Shown here: positions 1-9,815 of the stretch, piece by piece
Numbering within the stretch: the first letter of the stretch is position 1
Layout: every line of letters starts with the position of its first letter
Source of the DNA: Klebsiella sp. RIT-PI-d
Lineage (GTDB): Bacteria > Pseudomonadota > Gammaproteobacteria > Enterobacterales > Enterobacteriaceae
Reading direction: 5' to 3'
Assembly (NCBI RefSeq): GCF_001187865.1
Contig: NZ_LGIT01000017.1
Location: 248,001 to 312,000 of the forward strand
Length of the DNA stretch: 64,000 bases
Notes under the pieces: model-generated
Told to the model about the DNA's origin: nothing
The model's database searches: none
What the model saw: the letters and a program-made list of their open reading frames with translations, nothing else
Program-made: the position numbers and the translations under genes

Positions 1-126
1 CGTGATGAACTGTTGCTGGACAGCCATTAACACTGCTGCACGACTGTTCTCCCATCTGATGCCCTCTCTTACTTCGCCTTCACGAGTCAGGCCGCGCCAT
101 TGCCAGAGCTGCTGCTTAGTTGTCAT
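1..126 (-). CDS. hofC: HofC, type IV pilus inner-membrane platform protein (5' end only)
   Basis: This is the first 42 codons of a minus-strand gene that runs off the left edge of the window. The ATG is at 126-124 and lies inside the 3' end of hofB (11-bp overlap), so the two genes are translationally coupled. The peptide begins MTTKQQLWQWRGLTREGE and matches the N-terminus I expect for HofC (PilC/GspF family). That family forms the inner-membrane platform on which the assembly ATPase acts. The order ppdD-hofB-hofC is the standard enterobacterial pilus operon. The family's membrane domain lies outside the window, so the call rests on position and the short N-terminus. Confidence 0.8.
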   Translation of the reverse strand, partial: MTTKQQLWQWRGLTREGEVREGIRWENSRAAVLMAVQQQFIT

Positions 127-1501
127 GTGGCGTTCCCAATACGCGCAATAGCTCTTCTACTGTTGTCAGACCCTGTTCTACCGCCAGGCAGCCATTCTCA
201 AATAGCGTGGTCATTCCAGCACGCCGGGCCTGAGATTCGAGGGCGGCGGCGCTGAGATCGCTGGCAAGCGCCTGGCGGCTTTCACCCTCAATAGTCAACA
301 CTTCAAATAAGGCTGCCCGACCATAGAAACCGTGATAACAGCGATCGCATCCCTCTGCCTGCCACCGGGGTAGCGGCCGTTTCCACAGCGTGGCCGGTAT
401 GGCGGTATGCTCGCCGGTAAGCGTTCGACAATGTGGGCACAGTTTGCGTACCAGACGCTGAGCAACCACTAGCAGCAGCGATGAAGAGAGCATCCAGCGT
501 GCGACGCCCATTTGTTGCAACCGTACCAGCGCCTCCGTGGTGGAGTTGGTGTGTAATGTTGAAAGCACCAGATGCCCGGTTTGTGCCGCTTTAATGGCAA
601 TTTCCGCCGTATCGCCATCGCGAATTTCCCCGACCATAATAATATCCGGATCCTGGCGCAGAAAAGCACGGAGAACGTTTTGAAATGTTAACCCGGCGCG
701 CAGGTTAATTTGTGTTTGATTAATGCCCTCAAGCGGGATTTCTACCGGGTCCTCGACGCTACAGATATTGACGGCCGGACTATTGAGTGACTGAAGGGCG
801 CTATAAAGCGTTACCGTTTTGCCACTGCCGGTAGGCCCGGTGACCAGAAGCAAGCCCTGCGGTGTTTTTAACGCATCGCTGAAGGCCTCAAGCTGGAGCA
901 GCGTCATGCCAAGCTGGTGGATATCCAGCGCCTGCTCTACCTGATGGAGCAGGCGAAGCACCACTTTTTCGCCGTTTTTCCCCGGCAGTGTGGCAATCCG
1001 AAAGGAGACCCATTTCCCGGCCAGCTCAACGCTGAATTGCCCATCCTGCGGTACGCGTCGTTCGGCAATATCAAGATTACCCAGCACTTTCAAACGCGCA
1101 ATAAGGGTCGCGACCAGCGCAAAGGGGATGACTTTTAATGCATGCAGTACGCCGTCCACCCGTAAGCGGATGCGCATTTTGTCTGTAAGCGGCTCAAAAT
1201 GGATATCGGAGGCCCGCTGTAAGAGGGCCTGTTCTAAAATCTGATTGAGCACATCGACCGCCGTACCGCCACCGTCACTGACTGCGGGCAGGTGCGTTTG
1301 AGAAGAGAGCAGCAGATGCTGATCCATCTTTTCCTGCGACCAGCACTCGATATCGATTCGCTTTTGGGTGGCGAAGCGTAACGAATCCAGCAGTTGGCTT
1401 CCGGGATCGCCCACCACGGCAATATTGAGCGTTTCATCATCGCTTTCCAGCAGTACGGCCCGGTAGCGTTTACATAAAGCAATAAGCTGTTCCTGTTTCA
1501 T
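116..1501 (-). CDS. hofB: HofB, type IV pilus assembly ATPase (GspE/PilB family)
   Basis: This is a 461-residue cytoplasmic ATPase of the secretion/pilus superfamily that would power polymerisation of the PpdD pilin. Visible motifs are a Walker A (GPTGSGKT, residues 222-229), a Walker B region (DIIMVGEIRD, about 286-295), a His-box stretch (about 310-317) and two CxxC pairs (Cys355/358 and Cys385/388) that form the zinc finger typical of PilB/GspE proteins. The start is supported by an AAGGAGAC ribosome site just upstream. The gene lies 12 bp downstream of ppdD and overlaps hofC. In E. coli these genes are poorly expressed under laboratory conditions; the reading frame here is intact. Confidence 0.92.
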   Translation of the reverse strand: MKQEQLIALCKRYRAVLLESDDETLNIAVVGDPGSQLLDSLRFATQKRIDIECWSQEKMDQHLLLSSQTHLPAVSDGGGTAVDVLNQILEQALLQRASDIHFEPLTDKMRIRLRVDGVLHALKVIPFALVATLIARLKVLGNLDIAERRVPQDGQFSVELAGKWVSFRIATLPGKNGEKVVLRLLHQVEQALDIHQLGMTLLQLEAFSDALKTPQGLLLVTGPTGSGKTVTLYSALQSLNSPAVNICSVEDPVEIPLEGINQTQINLRAGLTFQNVLRAFLRQDPDIIMVGEIRDGDTAEIAIKAAQTGHLVLSTLHTNSTTEALVRLQQMGVARWMLSSSLLLVVAQRLVRKLCPHCRTLTGEHTAIPATLWKRPLPRWQAEGCDRCYHGFYGRAALFEVLTIEGESRQALASDLSAAALESQARRAGMTTLFENGCLAVEQGLTTVEELLRVLGTPHDN

Positions 1502-1513
1502 AATGGCGTCTCC

Positions 1514-1951
1514 TTACGGTATATCGAAACGGAATACATCTTCGCAGGCCTGCAAAAGCGTGCTGTCCTGCTGAATATGACAGACTCGCTGCCAGCCGCT
1601 TACGCCGCTGGCGTTGTCCCAGCCAGGCGTCATTACCACGCTCAGGCCATTAAGACTCTCCTGGCCAGTCAGGGACACCACTCCCTGTGCCACCTGCATT
1701 TCCGCTACATAGCGGGTGGTGGTGGGGGAGGGAATGCCATTTTTACCGCCGTCGCAGTCGGCTAATCCTCCATGATCCAGCGCGCAGAGTTCGATGGCGG
1801 TGCGGTAAGGGATAAAGGTTTGTAGCATGTCGGTCAGCGCGGCTTTGCGCAGATAAGTCTGGTAGGCGGGGATACCGATAGCGCTAAGGATGGCAATAAT
1901 GCCAATAACGACCATTAGCTCAATCAGGGTGAATCCTTGCTGTCTGTTCAT
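1514..1951 (-). CDS. ppdD: PpdD, major type IV pilin precursor
   Basis: This is a 145-residue prepilin. The start at 1951 gives MNRQQG followed by FTLIELMVVIGIIAIL: a short basic leader, the prepilin-peptidase site after Gly6, the essential Glu at mature position 5 and the hydrophobic N-terminal helix. An in-frame start nine codons upstream (1978) would give an unusually long leader and is less likely. Four cysteines are visible in the globular domain (two in ELCALDHGGLADCDGG and two near the C-terminus), consistent with two disulfides. PpdD is the pilus subunit assembled by HofB and HofC, which are encoded directly downstream. In the wider family the leader is cut and methylated by a prepilin peptidase encoded elsewhere. 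Confidence 0.93.
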   Translation of the reverse strand: MNRQQGFTLIELMVVIGIIAILSAIGIPAYQTYLRKAALTDMLQTFIPYRTAIELCALDHGGLADCDGGKNGIPSPTTTRYVAEMQVAQGVVSLTGQESLNGLSVVMTPGWDNASGVSGWQRVCHIQQDSTLLQACEDVFRFDIP

Positions 1952-2088
1952 GGTGTGCTCCCTGTTAAATGCGGGCACTCTGGCAGCAGAAGGATTATTT
2001 GACGAGCGCGAAACCGTAAAACGTGAAGCAGGCTTCCCGACTTTTTAACGGTATTGCAGAGGGATTACAGTAGATTGCGAGGCACAAC

Positions 2089-2112
2089 GAAAAACGGGCC
2101 CGCAGGCCCGTT
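2089..2112 (-). terminator. Rho-independent terminator of nadC
   Basis: A perfect 8-bp stem (AACGGGCC / GGCCCGTT, 2093-2112) with a 4-base loop is followed on the minus strand by a short T run. It sits 20 bp after the nadC stop codon and separates nadC from ppdD. Confidence 0.8.
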
Positions 2113-2131
2113 GAGCCATCAGGCACGGCGA

Positions 2132-3043
<912 letters not shown>

Positions 3044-3112
3044 TCACCAGGCATCAGGATGAAACATGCTACTCTGAAGCGCATATTCGCACCACCAATA
3101 AGGAGATTCTGT

Positions 3113-3676
3113 ATGTATTTACATGAGGGTTGGCTGGCAGCAGCGCGGCGGGTTCCGTCCCCGCATTATGACTGCCGCCCGAATGATGAAGATCCCTCGC
3201 TGCTGGTGGTGCATAATATTAGTCTTCCGCCCGGCGAATTCGGCGGTCCGTGGATTGACGCGTTATTTACCGGCACGCTGGATGCCCGGGCCCATCCTTA
3301 TTTTGCTGACATTGCTCATCTGCGCGTTTCTGCCCATTGTCTTATTCGCCGCGACGGCGAAATTGTGCAATATGTCCCTTTTAATAAGCGGGCCTGGCAC
3401 GCGGGCGTTTCTTGCTATCAGGGGCGCGAACGCTGTAACGATTTTTCGATTGGAATTGAGCTTGAGGGGACGGATACGCTGGCATATACCGATGTGCAAT
3501 ATCAACAGCTGGCTAACATCACCCGCGCCCTGATTGAGCTTTACCCGGCTATCATCGACAATATGGCCGGACACTGCGATATTGCCCCGGTGCGTAAAAC
3601 AGATCCCGGTCGTGCATTTGACTGGGCAAGGTTTCGCGCTCTGGTTACCGCCCCGTCAGAAAAGGAGATGCCATGA
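3113..3676 (+). CDS. ampD: AmpD, cytosolic 1,6-anhydro-N-acetylmuramyl-L-alanine amidase
   Basis: This 187-residue zinc amidase removes the peptide from anhydromuropeptides during cell-wall recycling. Its activity keeps the AmpR inducer low, so loss of AmpD derepresses chromosomal ampC where one is present. The start at 3113 (MYLHEGWL) is preceded by AGGAG at 3101-3105. The open frame extends further upstream but that part has no homology I recognise. The expected zinc ligands are present: His34 in VVHNISLP, and the His and Asp of [14 protein letters not shown] near the C-terminus. The stop overlaps the ampE start (ATGA), so the pair is coupled. Confidence 0.95.
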   Translation: MYLHEGWLAAARRVPSPHYDCRPNDEDPSLLVVHNISLPPGEFGGPWIDALFTGTLDARAHPYFADIAHLRVSAHCLIRRDGEIVQYVPFNKRAWHAGVSCYQGRERCNDFSIGIELEGTDTLAYTDVQYQQLANITRALIELYPAIIDNMAGHCDIAPVRKTDPGRAFDWARFRALVTAPSEKEMP

Positions 3677-4527
3677 CGCTTTTTACCTTGCTGCTGGTAC
3701 TCATTGCCGAGCGCTTATTTAAGCTGGGGGAGCACTGGCACCTCGATCACCGGCTGGAGGTGCTATTCCGGCGGATCCGCCGTTTCTCCGTTGCGCGAAC
3801 CCTGTTGATGACTGTCGCTATTATGCTGGTCACCTTCCTGCTGCTGCGTGCGCTATACGGTCTGTTTTTTAACGTGCCGCTGCTGGTGACATGGATACTT
3901 ATCGGGCTTTTATGTATTGGGGCCGGAAAAGTGCGTTTGCATTATCACGCCTATCTGAAAGCGGCCGCGCGTAATGACAGCCATGCACGCGATACAATGG
4001 CCAGCGAGCTTACGCTTATCCACGGTGTGCCGCCGGATTGCAGCGAGCGCGAGTATCTGCGTGAGTTACAAAATGCGCTACTGTGGAATAACTTTCGCTA
4101 TTACCTGGCGCCGCTTTTCTGGTTTATTGTCGGCGGCGTATGGGGACCTGTGCCGCTGGTAGGTTATGCTTTTTTGCGCGGCTGGCAGTCGTGGCTGGCC
4201 CGCTATCAAACGCCGCTTCATCGTCTGCAATCCGGCATTGATTCCATACTTCACGTGCTGGACTGGATCCCGGTACGGCTGGTGGGGGTTATCTATGCGC
4301 TGATCGGCCACGGTGAAAAAGCGCTGCCCGCCTGGTTTGCCTCGCTGGGCGATCGACATACCTCTCAATACCATGTACTGACGCGGCTGGCGCAGTTTTC
4401 TCTGGCGCGCGAGCCGCATGTTGATCGGGTTGAGACACCTAAAGCCGCGGTGTCGATGGCCAAGAAAACGTCGTTTGTGCTGGTGGTGATTGTCGCCCTG
4501 CTGACCATTTACGGTACGCTGATTTAG
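3673..4527 (+). CDS. ampE: AmpE, inner-membrane protein linked to beta-lactamase regulation
   Basis: This 284-residue membrane protein has predicted hydrophobic segments near residues 1-15, 40-65, 68-85, 150-170 and at the extreme C-terminus, matching the E. coli AmpE length and pattern. It overlaps ampD by 4 bp. It has been described as a sensory membrane protein in the ampD/ampC system, but its molecular activity is not settled. Its stop codon overlaps the stop codon of the convergent GH43 gene within the four bases TTAG at 4524-4527, so no terminator fits between the two genes. Confidence 0.93.
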   Translation: MTLFTLLLVLIAERLFKLGEHWHLDHRLEVLFRRIRRFSVARTLLMTVAIMLVTFLLLRALYGLFFNVPLLVTWILIGLLCIGAGKVRLHYHAYLKAAARNDSHARDTMASELTLIHGVPPDCSEREYLRELQNALLWNNFRYYLAPLFWFIVGGVWGPVPLVGYAFLRGWQSWLARYQTPLHRLQSGIDSILHVLDWIPVRLVGVIYALIGHGEKALPAWFASLGDRHTSQYHVLTRLAQFSLAREPHVDRVETPKAAVSMAKKTSFVLVVIVALLTIYGTLI

Positions 4528-5495
4528 TCAGCATGCCGGGGGGCCTGGAGCGTATCCGCGGGCGGAATGCCGAAGTCTGGCATTCCGTTGTCCTGCCAGT
4601 AAATACGTTTTAAACGCGTATGGCGATTAGGATCGTACAGCGGATCGCCCTCAATTTCCGTATAGTTTCGCGCATGATAGACCAGCACGTCCTGTCCCTC
4701 TGTTGTACGGGTAAAGCTGTTATGCCCCGGCCCAAACTGGCGGTTTTCATCGCTGGTACGAAACACCGGCTGCGGTGATTTGTGCCAGTTTTGCGCGTCC
4801 AGTGGGTCGGCATCCAGCGCAATCCACAGTAGTCCCATACAGTAGTTCTCATCCGTCGCACTGGCCGAATAGCTGACAAACAGTTTGTCGCCGTGAAAGA
4901 GGGCGGCAGGGCCTTCGTTGACTAAAAAGCCACGGCATTCCCAGTCAAATTCTGGCCGGCTGATCATGACCGGCTCGCCTTTCAACGTCCACGGATTTTC
5001 CAGCCTGGCAAGATAGAGATTCGAATTCCCGGCAATATCCGGTGCTTTTTGCGCCCACAAATACCACTGTTTTCCCTGGTGGAAAAAGGTTGTTGCATCA
5101 AGGGCGAACGTATCGAAGGGAGTGACAACCTGGCCTTTTTCAACCCACGTTCCGCTGAGCGGACAGGCATCGGCACACTCCAGGACAAACATGCGGTGTT
5201 GAAACATGCCGAGGCTATCAAGCGCCTGAGTATGGGCGGCAGCAAAATAGATATACCATTTTCCGTCGATCGCGTGCAGTTCCGGCGCCCAAATAAGCTC
5301 ACTCATTGGACCGGTATCCGGCTTACGCCATACGGTGACCGGCAGGGCGTCCGGCAGGGCCTCCAGGCTTGCCGCCCGACGAATTTCCAGTCTGTCATAT
5401 TGCGGTACGGAGGCAATAAAATAATAGCTGCCATCATGGTGCAAAATAAACGGATCGGCACGCTGTTCGATAAAGGGATTAGGCCAGTTTTTCAT
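4524..5495 (-). CDS. Glycoside hydrolase family 43 protein, probable arabinofuranosidase/xylosidase
   Basis: This 323-residue enzyme has no signal peptide, so it is probably cytosolic. The fold is the five-bladed GH43 propeller. Predicted catalytic residues are Asp14 (RADPF, general base), Asp133 (ALDAT, pKa modulator) and Glu194 (NEGPA, general acid). The WAPELH and GPGHNSFT motifs are typical of GH43 members that release arabinose or xylose from short oligosaccharides, resembling exo-arabinofuranosidase types. The exact substrate is an inference. Its start codon shares one base with the stop of the upstream GPH transporter gene (TGATG), so the two form an operon. E. coli K-12 lacks this pair here, which marks it as accessory. 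Confidence 0.85.
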   Translation of the reverse strand: MKNWPNPFIEQRADPFILHHDGSYYFIASVPQYDRLEIRRAASLEALPDALPVTVWRKPDTGPMSELIWAPELHAIDGKWYIYFAAAHTQALDSLGMFQHRMFVLECADACPLSGTWVEKGQVVTPFDTFALDATTFFHQGKQWYLWAQKAPDIAGNSNLYLARLENPWTLKGEPVMISRPEFDWECRGFLVNEGPAALFHGDKLFVSYSASATDENYCMGLLWIALDADPLDAQNWHKSPQPVFRTSDENRQFGPGHNSFTRTTEGQDVLVYHARNYTEIEGDPLYDPNRHTRLKRIYWQDNGMPDFGIPPADTLQAPRHAD

Positions 5496-6901
5496 CAGGC
5501 ATTCCTTGTTTTTTCAGTCGATTGTTGCTGCTGATACACATTAAGCTCGCGGTAGTTTACCCGGCGTTTTTCGAGATCCGTCTGGATCTGCTGCATAAAT
5601 TCGCGGTTAACTTTGAGTAGTCGCACGACGCCTGCGGTGATCAGATAGCCGATGCCTGGAATAACCGTAAATAACAGTACAATACCGTTTATCGCCGTTT
5701 CGTTCTGCGCTTTTGCGCCCGCATCATAACCGTACCAGGAGAGCAGGAATCCGACCATCGCCCCGGCAATCGCCAGCCCCAGTTTGAGGAAAAAAAGGTT
5801 GCCGGAGAAGCTGATGCCGGTAATGCGTTTACCTGTTTTCCACTCGCCATAATCGTCGACGTCCGCCATCAGCGACCAGTGCAGCGGGGAAGGGATCTGA
5901 TGCAATACGTTAAGCAGGAAGTACAGGATCACGATGGTGATGGTGGCATGGGGATCGAAGAAGTAAAAGGCGCAGGAGAAAATCGCCAGCGCAATATTAG
6001 TCCAGAAAAAGACCTTCAGTTTGCACCAGCGGTCGGTGAGAACTTTGGCCAGCATACTGCCAATCATCATGCCCACTACGCCGAGGCTGATAAACAGGGT
6101 GGCAAAATGGGTACTTTGTCCCATCACCCACGTGACGTAATACATGGTTGCCGCCATGCGGATAAAACCGGGACACACGTTACACAGCGTCAGGAGTAAA
6201 ATGCGGACCCACTGATCGTTCTTCCATACGTCTTTAAGATCTTTTTTTAGCTCGTCATTGGTGGGAACGGCAGGGCGGACGCGTTCGCGAACCGTGGCGA
6301 AGCAGAACAGAAACATACACATACCGATAAATGCCAGCACGGTCATCGCCATCTGATAGCCTTTCGCTTTGTTTGCGCCACCGAACCAGTCTGCCATCGG
6401 CAGTAGCGTCAGCGACAGCAGCAGCGTGGCAATACCGACCAGCACGAAGCGATATGACTGGCAGGCCACCCGCTCTTTCGGATCGTTAGTAATGACGCTG
6501 CCGAGCGAACAGTAGGGAATATTGATGGCGGTATAGGTGATCGACAGCAGGAAGTAGGTTACAAACGCATAGATAACTTTGCTGCTGTAACTCCATTCAG
6601 GGGTGGTAAACATCAGCACGCTAAACAGCGCGTAGGGAAAGGCGATCCATAATAGCCACGGCCGAAAACGACCGTATTTACTGCGGGTTCGATCGCATAA
6701 TGCGCCCATAATCGGATCGGTAATGGCATCAATGACGCGGATAGAAAGCAGCAATACGCCAACCAGTGCCGGGGCAAGACCAAATATATCGGTATAAAAA
6801 TAGTTAACAAACAGCATGATAGCGCCGAAAATAATGTTGCATCCGGCATCACCCATTCCATAGCCAATTTTCTCTTTTACTGACAGCTTAGTTGTGTTCA
6901 T
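5495..6901 (-). CDS. GPH-family sugar:cation symporter (MelB/YicJ/XynT type)
   Basis: This 468-residue, 12-helix transporter belongs to the glycoside-pentoside-hexuronide family. The N-terminus (KEKIGYGMGDAG) and the loop DPIMGALCDRTRSKYGRFRPW are hallmark family segments, with the Asp residues used for cation coupling in MelB-like carriers. A GGGAGA ribosome site precedes the start. It is the first gene of a two-gene operon with the GH43 hydrolase, so the likely role is import of a xylo- or arabino-oligosaccharide that is then cleaved in the cytosol. No regulator gene adjoins the pair, and no clear operator was recognised in the 160 bp upstream. Confidence 0.88.
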   Translation of the reverse strand: MNTTKLSVKEKIGYGMGDAGCNIIFGAIMLFVNYFYTDIFGLAPALVGVLLLSIRVIDAITDPIMGALCDRTRSKYGRFRPWLLWIAFPYALFSVLMFTTPEWSYSSKVIYAFVTYFLLSITYTAINIPYCSLGSVITNDPKERVACQSYRFVLVGIATLLLSLTLLPMADWFGGANKAKGYQMAMTVLAFIGMCMFLFCFATVRERVRPAVPTNDELKKDLKDVWKNDQWVRILLLTLCNVCPGFIRMAATMYYVTWVMGQSTHFATLFISLGVVGMMIGSMLAKVLTDRWCKLKVFFWTNIALAIFSCAFYFFDPHATITIVILYFLLNVLHQIPSPLHWSLMADVDDYGEWKTGKRITGISFSGNLFFLKLGLAIAGAMVGFLLSWYGYDAGAKAQNETAINGIVLLFTVIPGIGYLITAGVVRLLKVNREFMQQIQTDLEKRRVNYRELNVYQQQQSTEKTRNA

Positions 6902-7022
6902 TGCCAGATTCTCTCCCTTAGTAGACGGGAGAATTATTTGCTGGCTATAGAATAATTGCGTTGCCGAATAGAGGCGCTGATATGGACAGAACTGCTATTG
7001 AAGCGAAAGTGTGAAGCAGATA

Positions 7023-7052
7023 ACACCCTTCATCCGCCGGGATGAAGGGTGT
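7023..7052 (-). terminator. Hairpin terminator downstream of aroP
   Basis: A perfect 13-bp stem (ACACCCTTCATCC / GGATGAAGGGTGT) has a 4-base loop and lies 9 bp past the aroP stop codon. The T run after it on the minus strand is short (TTAT), but the stem is strong. Confidence 0.8.
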
Positions 7053-7060
7053 GGGACGTG

Positions 7061-8431
7061 TTACTGTGCTTTAGCCGTTTTGGCCCGTTTCTGTTTAAAC
7101 AGGTAGCCGATACCGAGTATCACTATCCAGACCGGGATCAGGTAAACCGAAATCGCCATCCCATCAGTCATCAGCATAATGACCAGCACAGCCGCCATGA
7201 ACAGCAGGCAGATCCAGTTACCTACCGGATAGAACAATGCCGGGAAGCGCGGGGTAACGCCCTGCTGATGTTTAGCGCGACGAAATTTCATATGCGCAAG
7301 GCTAATCATTGCCCAGTTGATGACCAGCGCAGAGACCACCAGCGCCATCAGCAGGCCAAAGGCTGAATCCGGTGCCAGGTAGTTGATCAACACGCACAGG
7401 GCGGTGACGGCTGCCGACACGAGGATGGTATTAACCGGTACGCCACGTTTGTCGACTTTCATCAGCATTCTGGGCGCGTTGCCCTGGTGCGCAAGGCCAA
7501 ATAGCATACGACTGTTGCAGTAGACGCAGCTGTTATAAACCGAGAGCGCTGCCGTTAATACAACGATGTTCAGGGCATTCGCGACGAACGTGTCGCCCAG
7601 TTCGTGGAAAATGAGTACAAACGGGCTGGTATCAGCCGTCACGCGAGTCCACGGCAGCAGGGACAGCAGCACCGCCAGTGAGCCAACATAAAAAATCAGA
7701 ATACGGTAGATAACCTGGTTGGTGGCCTTAGGAATGCTCTGCTCCGGGTTATCCGCTTCCGCGGCGGTAATGCCGACCAGTTCCAGACCGCCGAAAGAGA
7801 ACATAATGATCGCCATCATCATCACCAGCCCGCCGATCCCGTGCGGCAGAAATCCGCCTTGATCCCACAGGTTGCGCACGGTAGCCTGCGGGCCGCCGTT
7901 ACCGCTAAACAGCAGCCAGCCGCCGAACAGGATCATTGCCACGACGGCAACGACCTTAATAATGGCGAACCAGAACTCCATTTCACCAAACACTTTGACG
8001 TTAGTCAGGTTAATGGCATTGATAGCAACAAAAAATACCGCCGCTGAGGCCCATGTCGGGATCTCCGGCCACCAGAACTGGATATATTTGCCCACTGCCG
8101 TTAACTCAGCCATAGCGACCAGGACATACAGTACCCAGTAGTTCCAGCCGGAGGCGAAGCCCGCAAAGCCGCCCCAGTATTTATAGGCAAAGTGGCTGAA
8201 AGAACCGGCTACTGGCTCTTCGACCACCATTTCGCCCAGCTGACGCATGATCAGAAAGGCAATAAAACCGGCGATGGCGTAGCCGAGGATAATGCCGGGG
8301 CCTGCGGACTGAATAACGGACGCACTGCCCAGGAACAACCCTGTACCAATGGCGCCTCCCAGTGCAATAAGCTGAATATGGCGGTTCTTAAGCCCGCGCT
8401 TCAGCTGGTCGCCATGTTGTTGAACTTCCAT
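7061..8431 (-). CDS. aroP: AroP, general aromatic amino acid permease
   Basis: This 456-residue, 12-helix carrier belongs to the amino acid transporter branch of the APC superfamily. It imports phenylalanine, tyrosine and tryptophan with protons. The N-terminal GGAIGTGLFLGSA segment, the GYAIAGFIAF helix and the EADNPEQSIPKA loop are typical. Its length is within one residue of E. coli AroP. Position and orientation, divergent from pdhR, are as in E. coli. Two TyrR-like boxes lie 48-88 bp upstream, consistent with the known repression of aroP by TyrR and aromatic amino acids. Confidence 0.95.
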   Translation of the reverse strand: MEVQQHGDQLKRGLKNRHIQLIALGGAIGTGLFLGSASVIQSAGPGIILGYAIAGFIAFLIMRQLGEMVVEEPVAGSFSHFAYKYWGGFAGFASGWNYWVLYVLVAMAELTAVGKYIQFWWPEIPTWASAAVFFVAINAINLTNVKVFGEMEFWFAIIKVVAVVAMILFGGWLLFSGNGGPQATVRNLWDQGGFLPHGIGGLVMMMAIIMFSFGGLELVGITAAEADNPEQSIPKATNQVIYRILIFYVGSLAVLLSLLPWTRVTADTSPFVLIFHELGDTFVANALNIVVLTAALSVYNSCVYCNSRMLFGLAHQGNAPRMLMKVDKRGVPVNTILVSAAVTALCVLINYLAPDSAFGLLMALVVSALVINWAMISLAHMKFRRAKHQQGVTPRFPALFYPVGNWICLLFMAAVLVIMLMTDGMAISVYLIPVWIVILGIGYLFKQKRAKTAKAQ

Positions 8432-8478
8432 TCTGGAACCTCGTAAATGTCTATTGTGGGGTTACGCTGTCGTGCGCT

Positions 8479-8519
8479 TGTATGTGTGCAATTCCACTTT
8501 TCGTATTAATTTGTTTACA
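8479..8519 (-). promoter_or_regulatory. Pair of candidate TyrR boxes upstream of aroP
   Basis: On the minus strand, 8519-8502 reads TGTAAACAAATTAATACG and 8496-8479 reads TGGAATTGCACACATACA. Both resemble TGTAAA-N6-TTTACA, the first strong in its left half and the second partial in both halves. Their centres are 23 bp apart, the spacing expected for paired TyrR hexamer sites. They lie where TyrR represses aroP in E. coli. Binding is inferred. Confidence 0.6.
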
Positions 8520-8617
8520 CAAGCGTTATCTGAATTATGGTCAGAGTGCTTTTAACATCCACACAATAATGGTATGCGCGTGGGAATGCACCTGGTTTAT
8601 GCAGGGATGCAAAACAG

Positions 8618-8746
8618 ATGAATAAAAAGAAACCATTTGTAAACTCCCCCCTTTTTAGATTACCCGCCCGGCCGATCCCTTTCTATTTAGTATTTTTGAA
8701 TAACTATCCATTTTTAGGGGAGTTGAATCGGTTCATGCAGGCATAA
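8618..8746 (+). CDS. Candidate 42-residue small protein (unproven)
   Basis: An ATG at 8618 opens a 42-codon frame ending in TAA at 8744-8746. An AGGGA sequence at 8603-8607 could serve as a ribosome site, with a spacing of about 10 bases. The predicted peptide starts MNKKKPFVNSPLFRLPARPI and is basic at the N-terminus, followed by an aromatic/hydrophobic stretch (PFYLVFL). I do not recognise it. The frame lies in the leader or promoter region between aroP and pdhR and could be open by chance, since the DNA is T-rich. Confidence 0.25.
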   Translation: MNKKKPFVNSPLFRLPARPIPFYLVFLNNYPFLGELNRFMQA

Positions 8747-8924
8747 ATCTGCGTTGTTAACGTTAAATCTACCTCTTGAGGAGTAAACATAACATTTGTG
8801 CAAAGTTACATTTTTGAAACGTTAGTTCTGTAAGGTTGTTAAAATGTGGTCTGTTTTATGATGTGAATCAAAACCTGTATGGACATAAGGTGAATACTTT
8901 GTTACTTTAGCGTCAAGAATATGA

Positions 8925-8941
8925 AATTGGTAAGACCAATT
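8925..8941 (+). promoter_or_regulatory. PdhR operator
   Basis: The 17-base sequence AATTGGTAAGACCAATT is a perfect match to the PdhR palindrome ATTGGT-N3-ACCAAT. It sits 33 bp before the pdhR start, as in E. coli, where PdhR represses its own operon until pyruvate releases it. Confidence 0.93.
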
Positions 8942-8973
8942 GACTTCGGGCAAAAGGCGTAAGATAGGGAATA

Positions 8974-9738
8974 ATGGCCTACAGCAAAATCCGCCAACCT
9001 AAGCTATCCGACGTGATAGAGCAGCAGCTGGAGTTTCTCATCCTTGAGGGGACGCTGCGCCCCGGTGAAAAGCTTCTGCCTGAACGCGAACTGGCAAAAC
9101 AGTTCGACGTTTCCCGTCCCTCCCTGCGTGAGGCGATTCAACGTCTCGAGGCAAAGGGCCTGCTGCTACGTCGTCAGGGCGGGGGAACCTTTGTGCAAAG
9201 TAGCCTGTGGCAAAGTTTCAGCGATCCGCTGGTAGAGCTTCTGTCCGACCATCCTGAATCCCAGTTCGACCTGCTGGAAACCCGTCACGCGCTGGAAGGT
9301 ATTGCCGCTTATTATGCGGCGCTGCGCAGTAATGATGACGATCGCGCGAGAATAAGCGAACTGCATCAGGCCATCGAACGGGCGCAGCAATCGGGCGATC
9401 TTGACGCCGAATCCGACGCTGTCGTTCAGTATCAAATTGCCGTCACAGAAGCGGCCCATAACGTGGTTTTGCTTCATCTGCTACGCTGCATGGAGCCTAT
9501 GCTGGCTCAAAACGTACGGCAAAACTTTGAGTTGTTGTACGCCCGTCGGGAAATGCTCCCGCTGGTCAGCAATCACCGTACGACCATTTTTGAAGCCATT
9601 ATGGCCGGTGAGCCGGAACGCGCACGCGAAGCGTCACATCGTCATTTGGCCTTTATCGAAGAGATTTTGCTCGACCGCAGTCGTGAACAGAGCCGTCGTG
9701 AACGGTCAATGCGTCGGCTTGAGCAACGCAAGAATTAG
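8974..9738 (+). CDS. pdhR: PdhR, pyruvate-responsive repressor of the pyruvate dehydrogenase operon
   Basis: This 254-residue GntR/FadR-family regulator is identical in length to E. coli PdhR. The N-terminal winged helix-turn-helix spans about residues 10-75 ([21 protein letters not shown] is the recognition region). The C-terminal all-helical FCD domain binds the effector. It is the first gene of pdhR-aceE-aceF-lpd. A perfect operator lies directly upstream, so autoregulation is expected. In E. coli the protein also controls ndh, cyoABCDE and other genes of respiratory metabolism. Confidence 0.96.
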   Translation: MAYSKIRQPKLSDVIEQQLEFLILEGTLRPGEKLLPERELAKQFDVSRPSLREAIQRLEAKGLLLRRQGGGTFVQSSLWQSFSDPLVELLSDHPESQFDLLETRHALEGIAAYYAALRSNDDDRARISELHQAIERAQQSGDLDAESDAVVQYQIAVTEAAHNVVLLHLLRCMEPMLAQNVRQNFELLYARREMLPLVSNHRTTIFEAIMAGEPERAREASHRHLAFIEEILLDRSREQSRRERSMRRLEQRKN

Positions 9739-9815
9739 TGATTTTTCTGGCAGAACCTGAACCAGAAGATGTTGTACCAATAGCGCCACTATTTAGAGCG
9801 CGGCAACTAAACGCA

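Larger units (their letters stand above)
8432..8973. other. 542-bp divergent intergenic region between aroP and pdhR
   Basis: This region contains the candidate TyrR boxes at the aroP end, a possible small ORF (8618-8746), an AT-rich stretch and the PdhR operator close to pdhR. It must hold the divergent promoters for aroP and the pdh operon. I could not assign the exact -35/-10 elements with confidence. A half CRP-like motif (TGTGA at 8862-8866) is followed by no convincing second half. Confidence 0.7.

Noticed and set aside
1980-2090. Sxy-dependent CRP-S site upstream of ppdD
   Set aside because: TGCGA at 2075-2079 has no good matching half site and lies far upstream of the ppdD start, so I could not support it.
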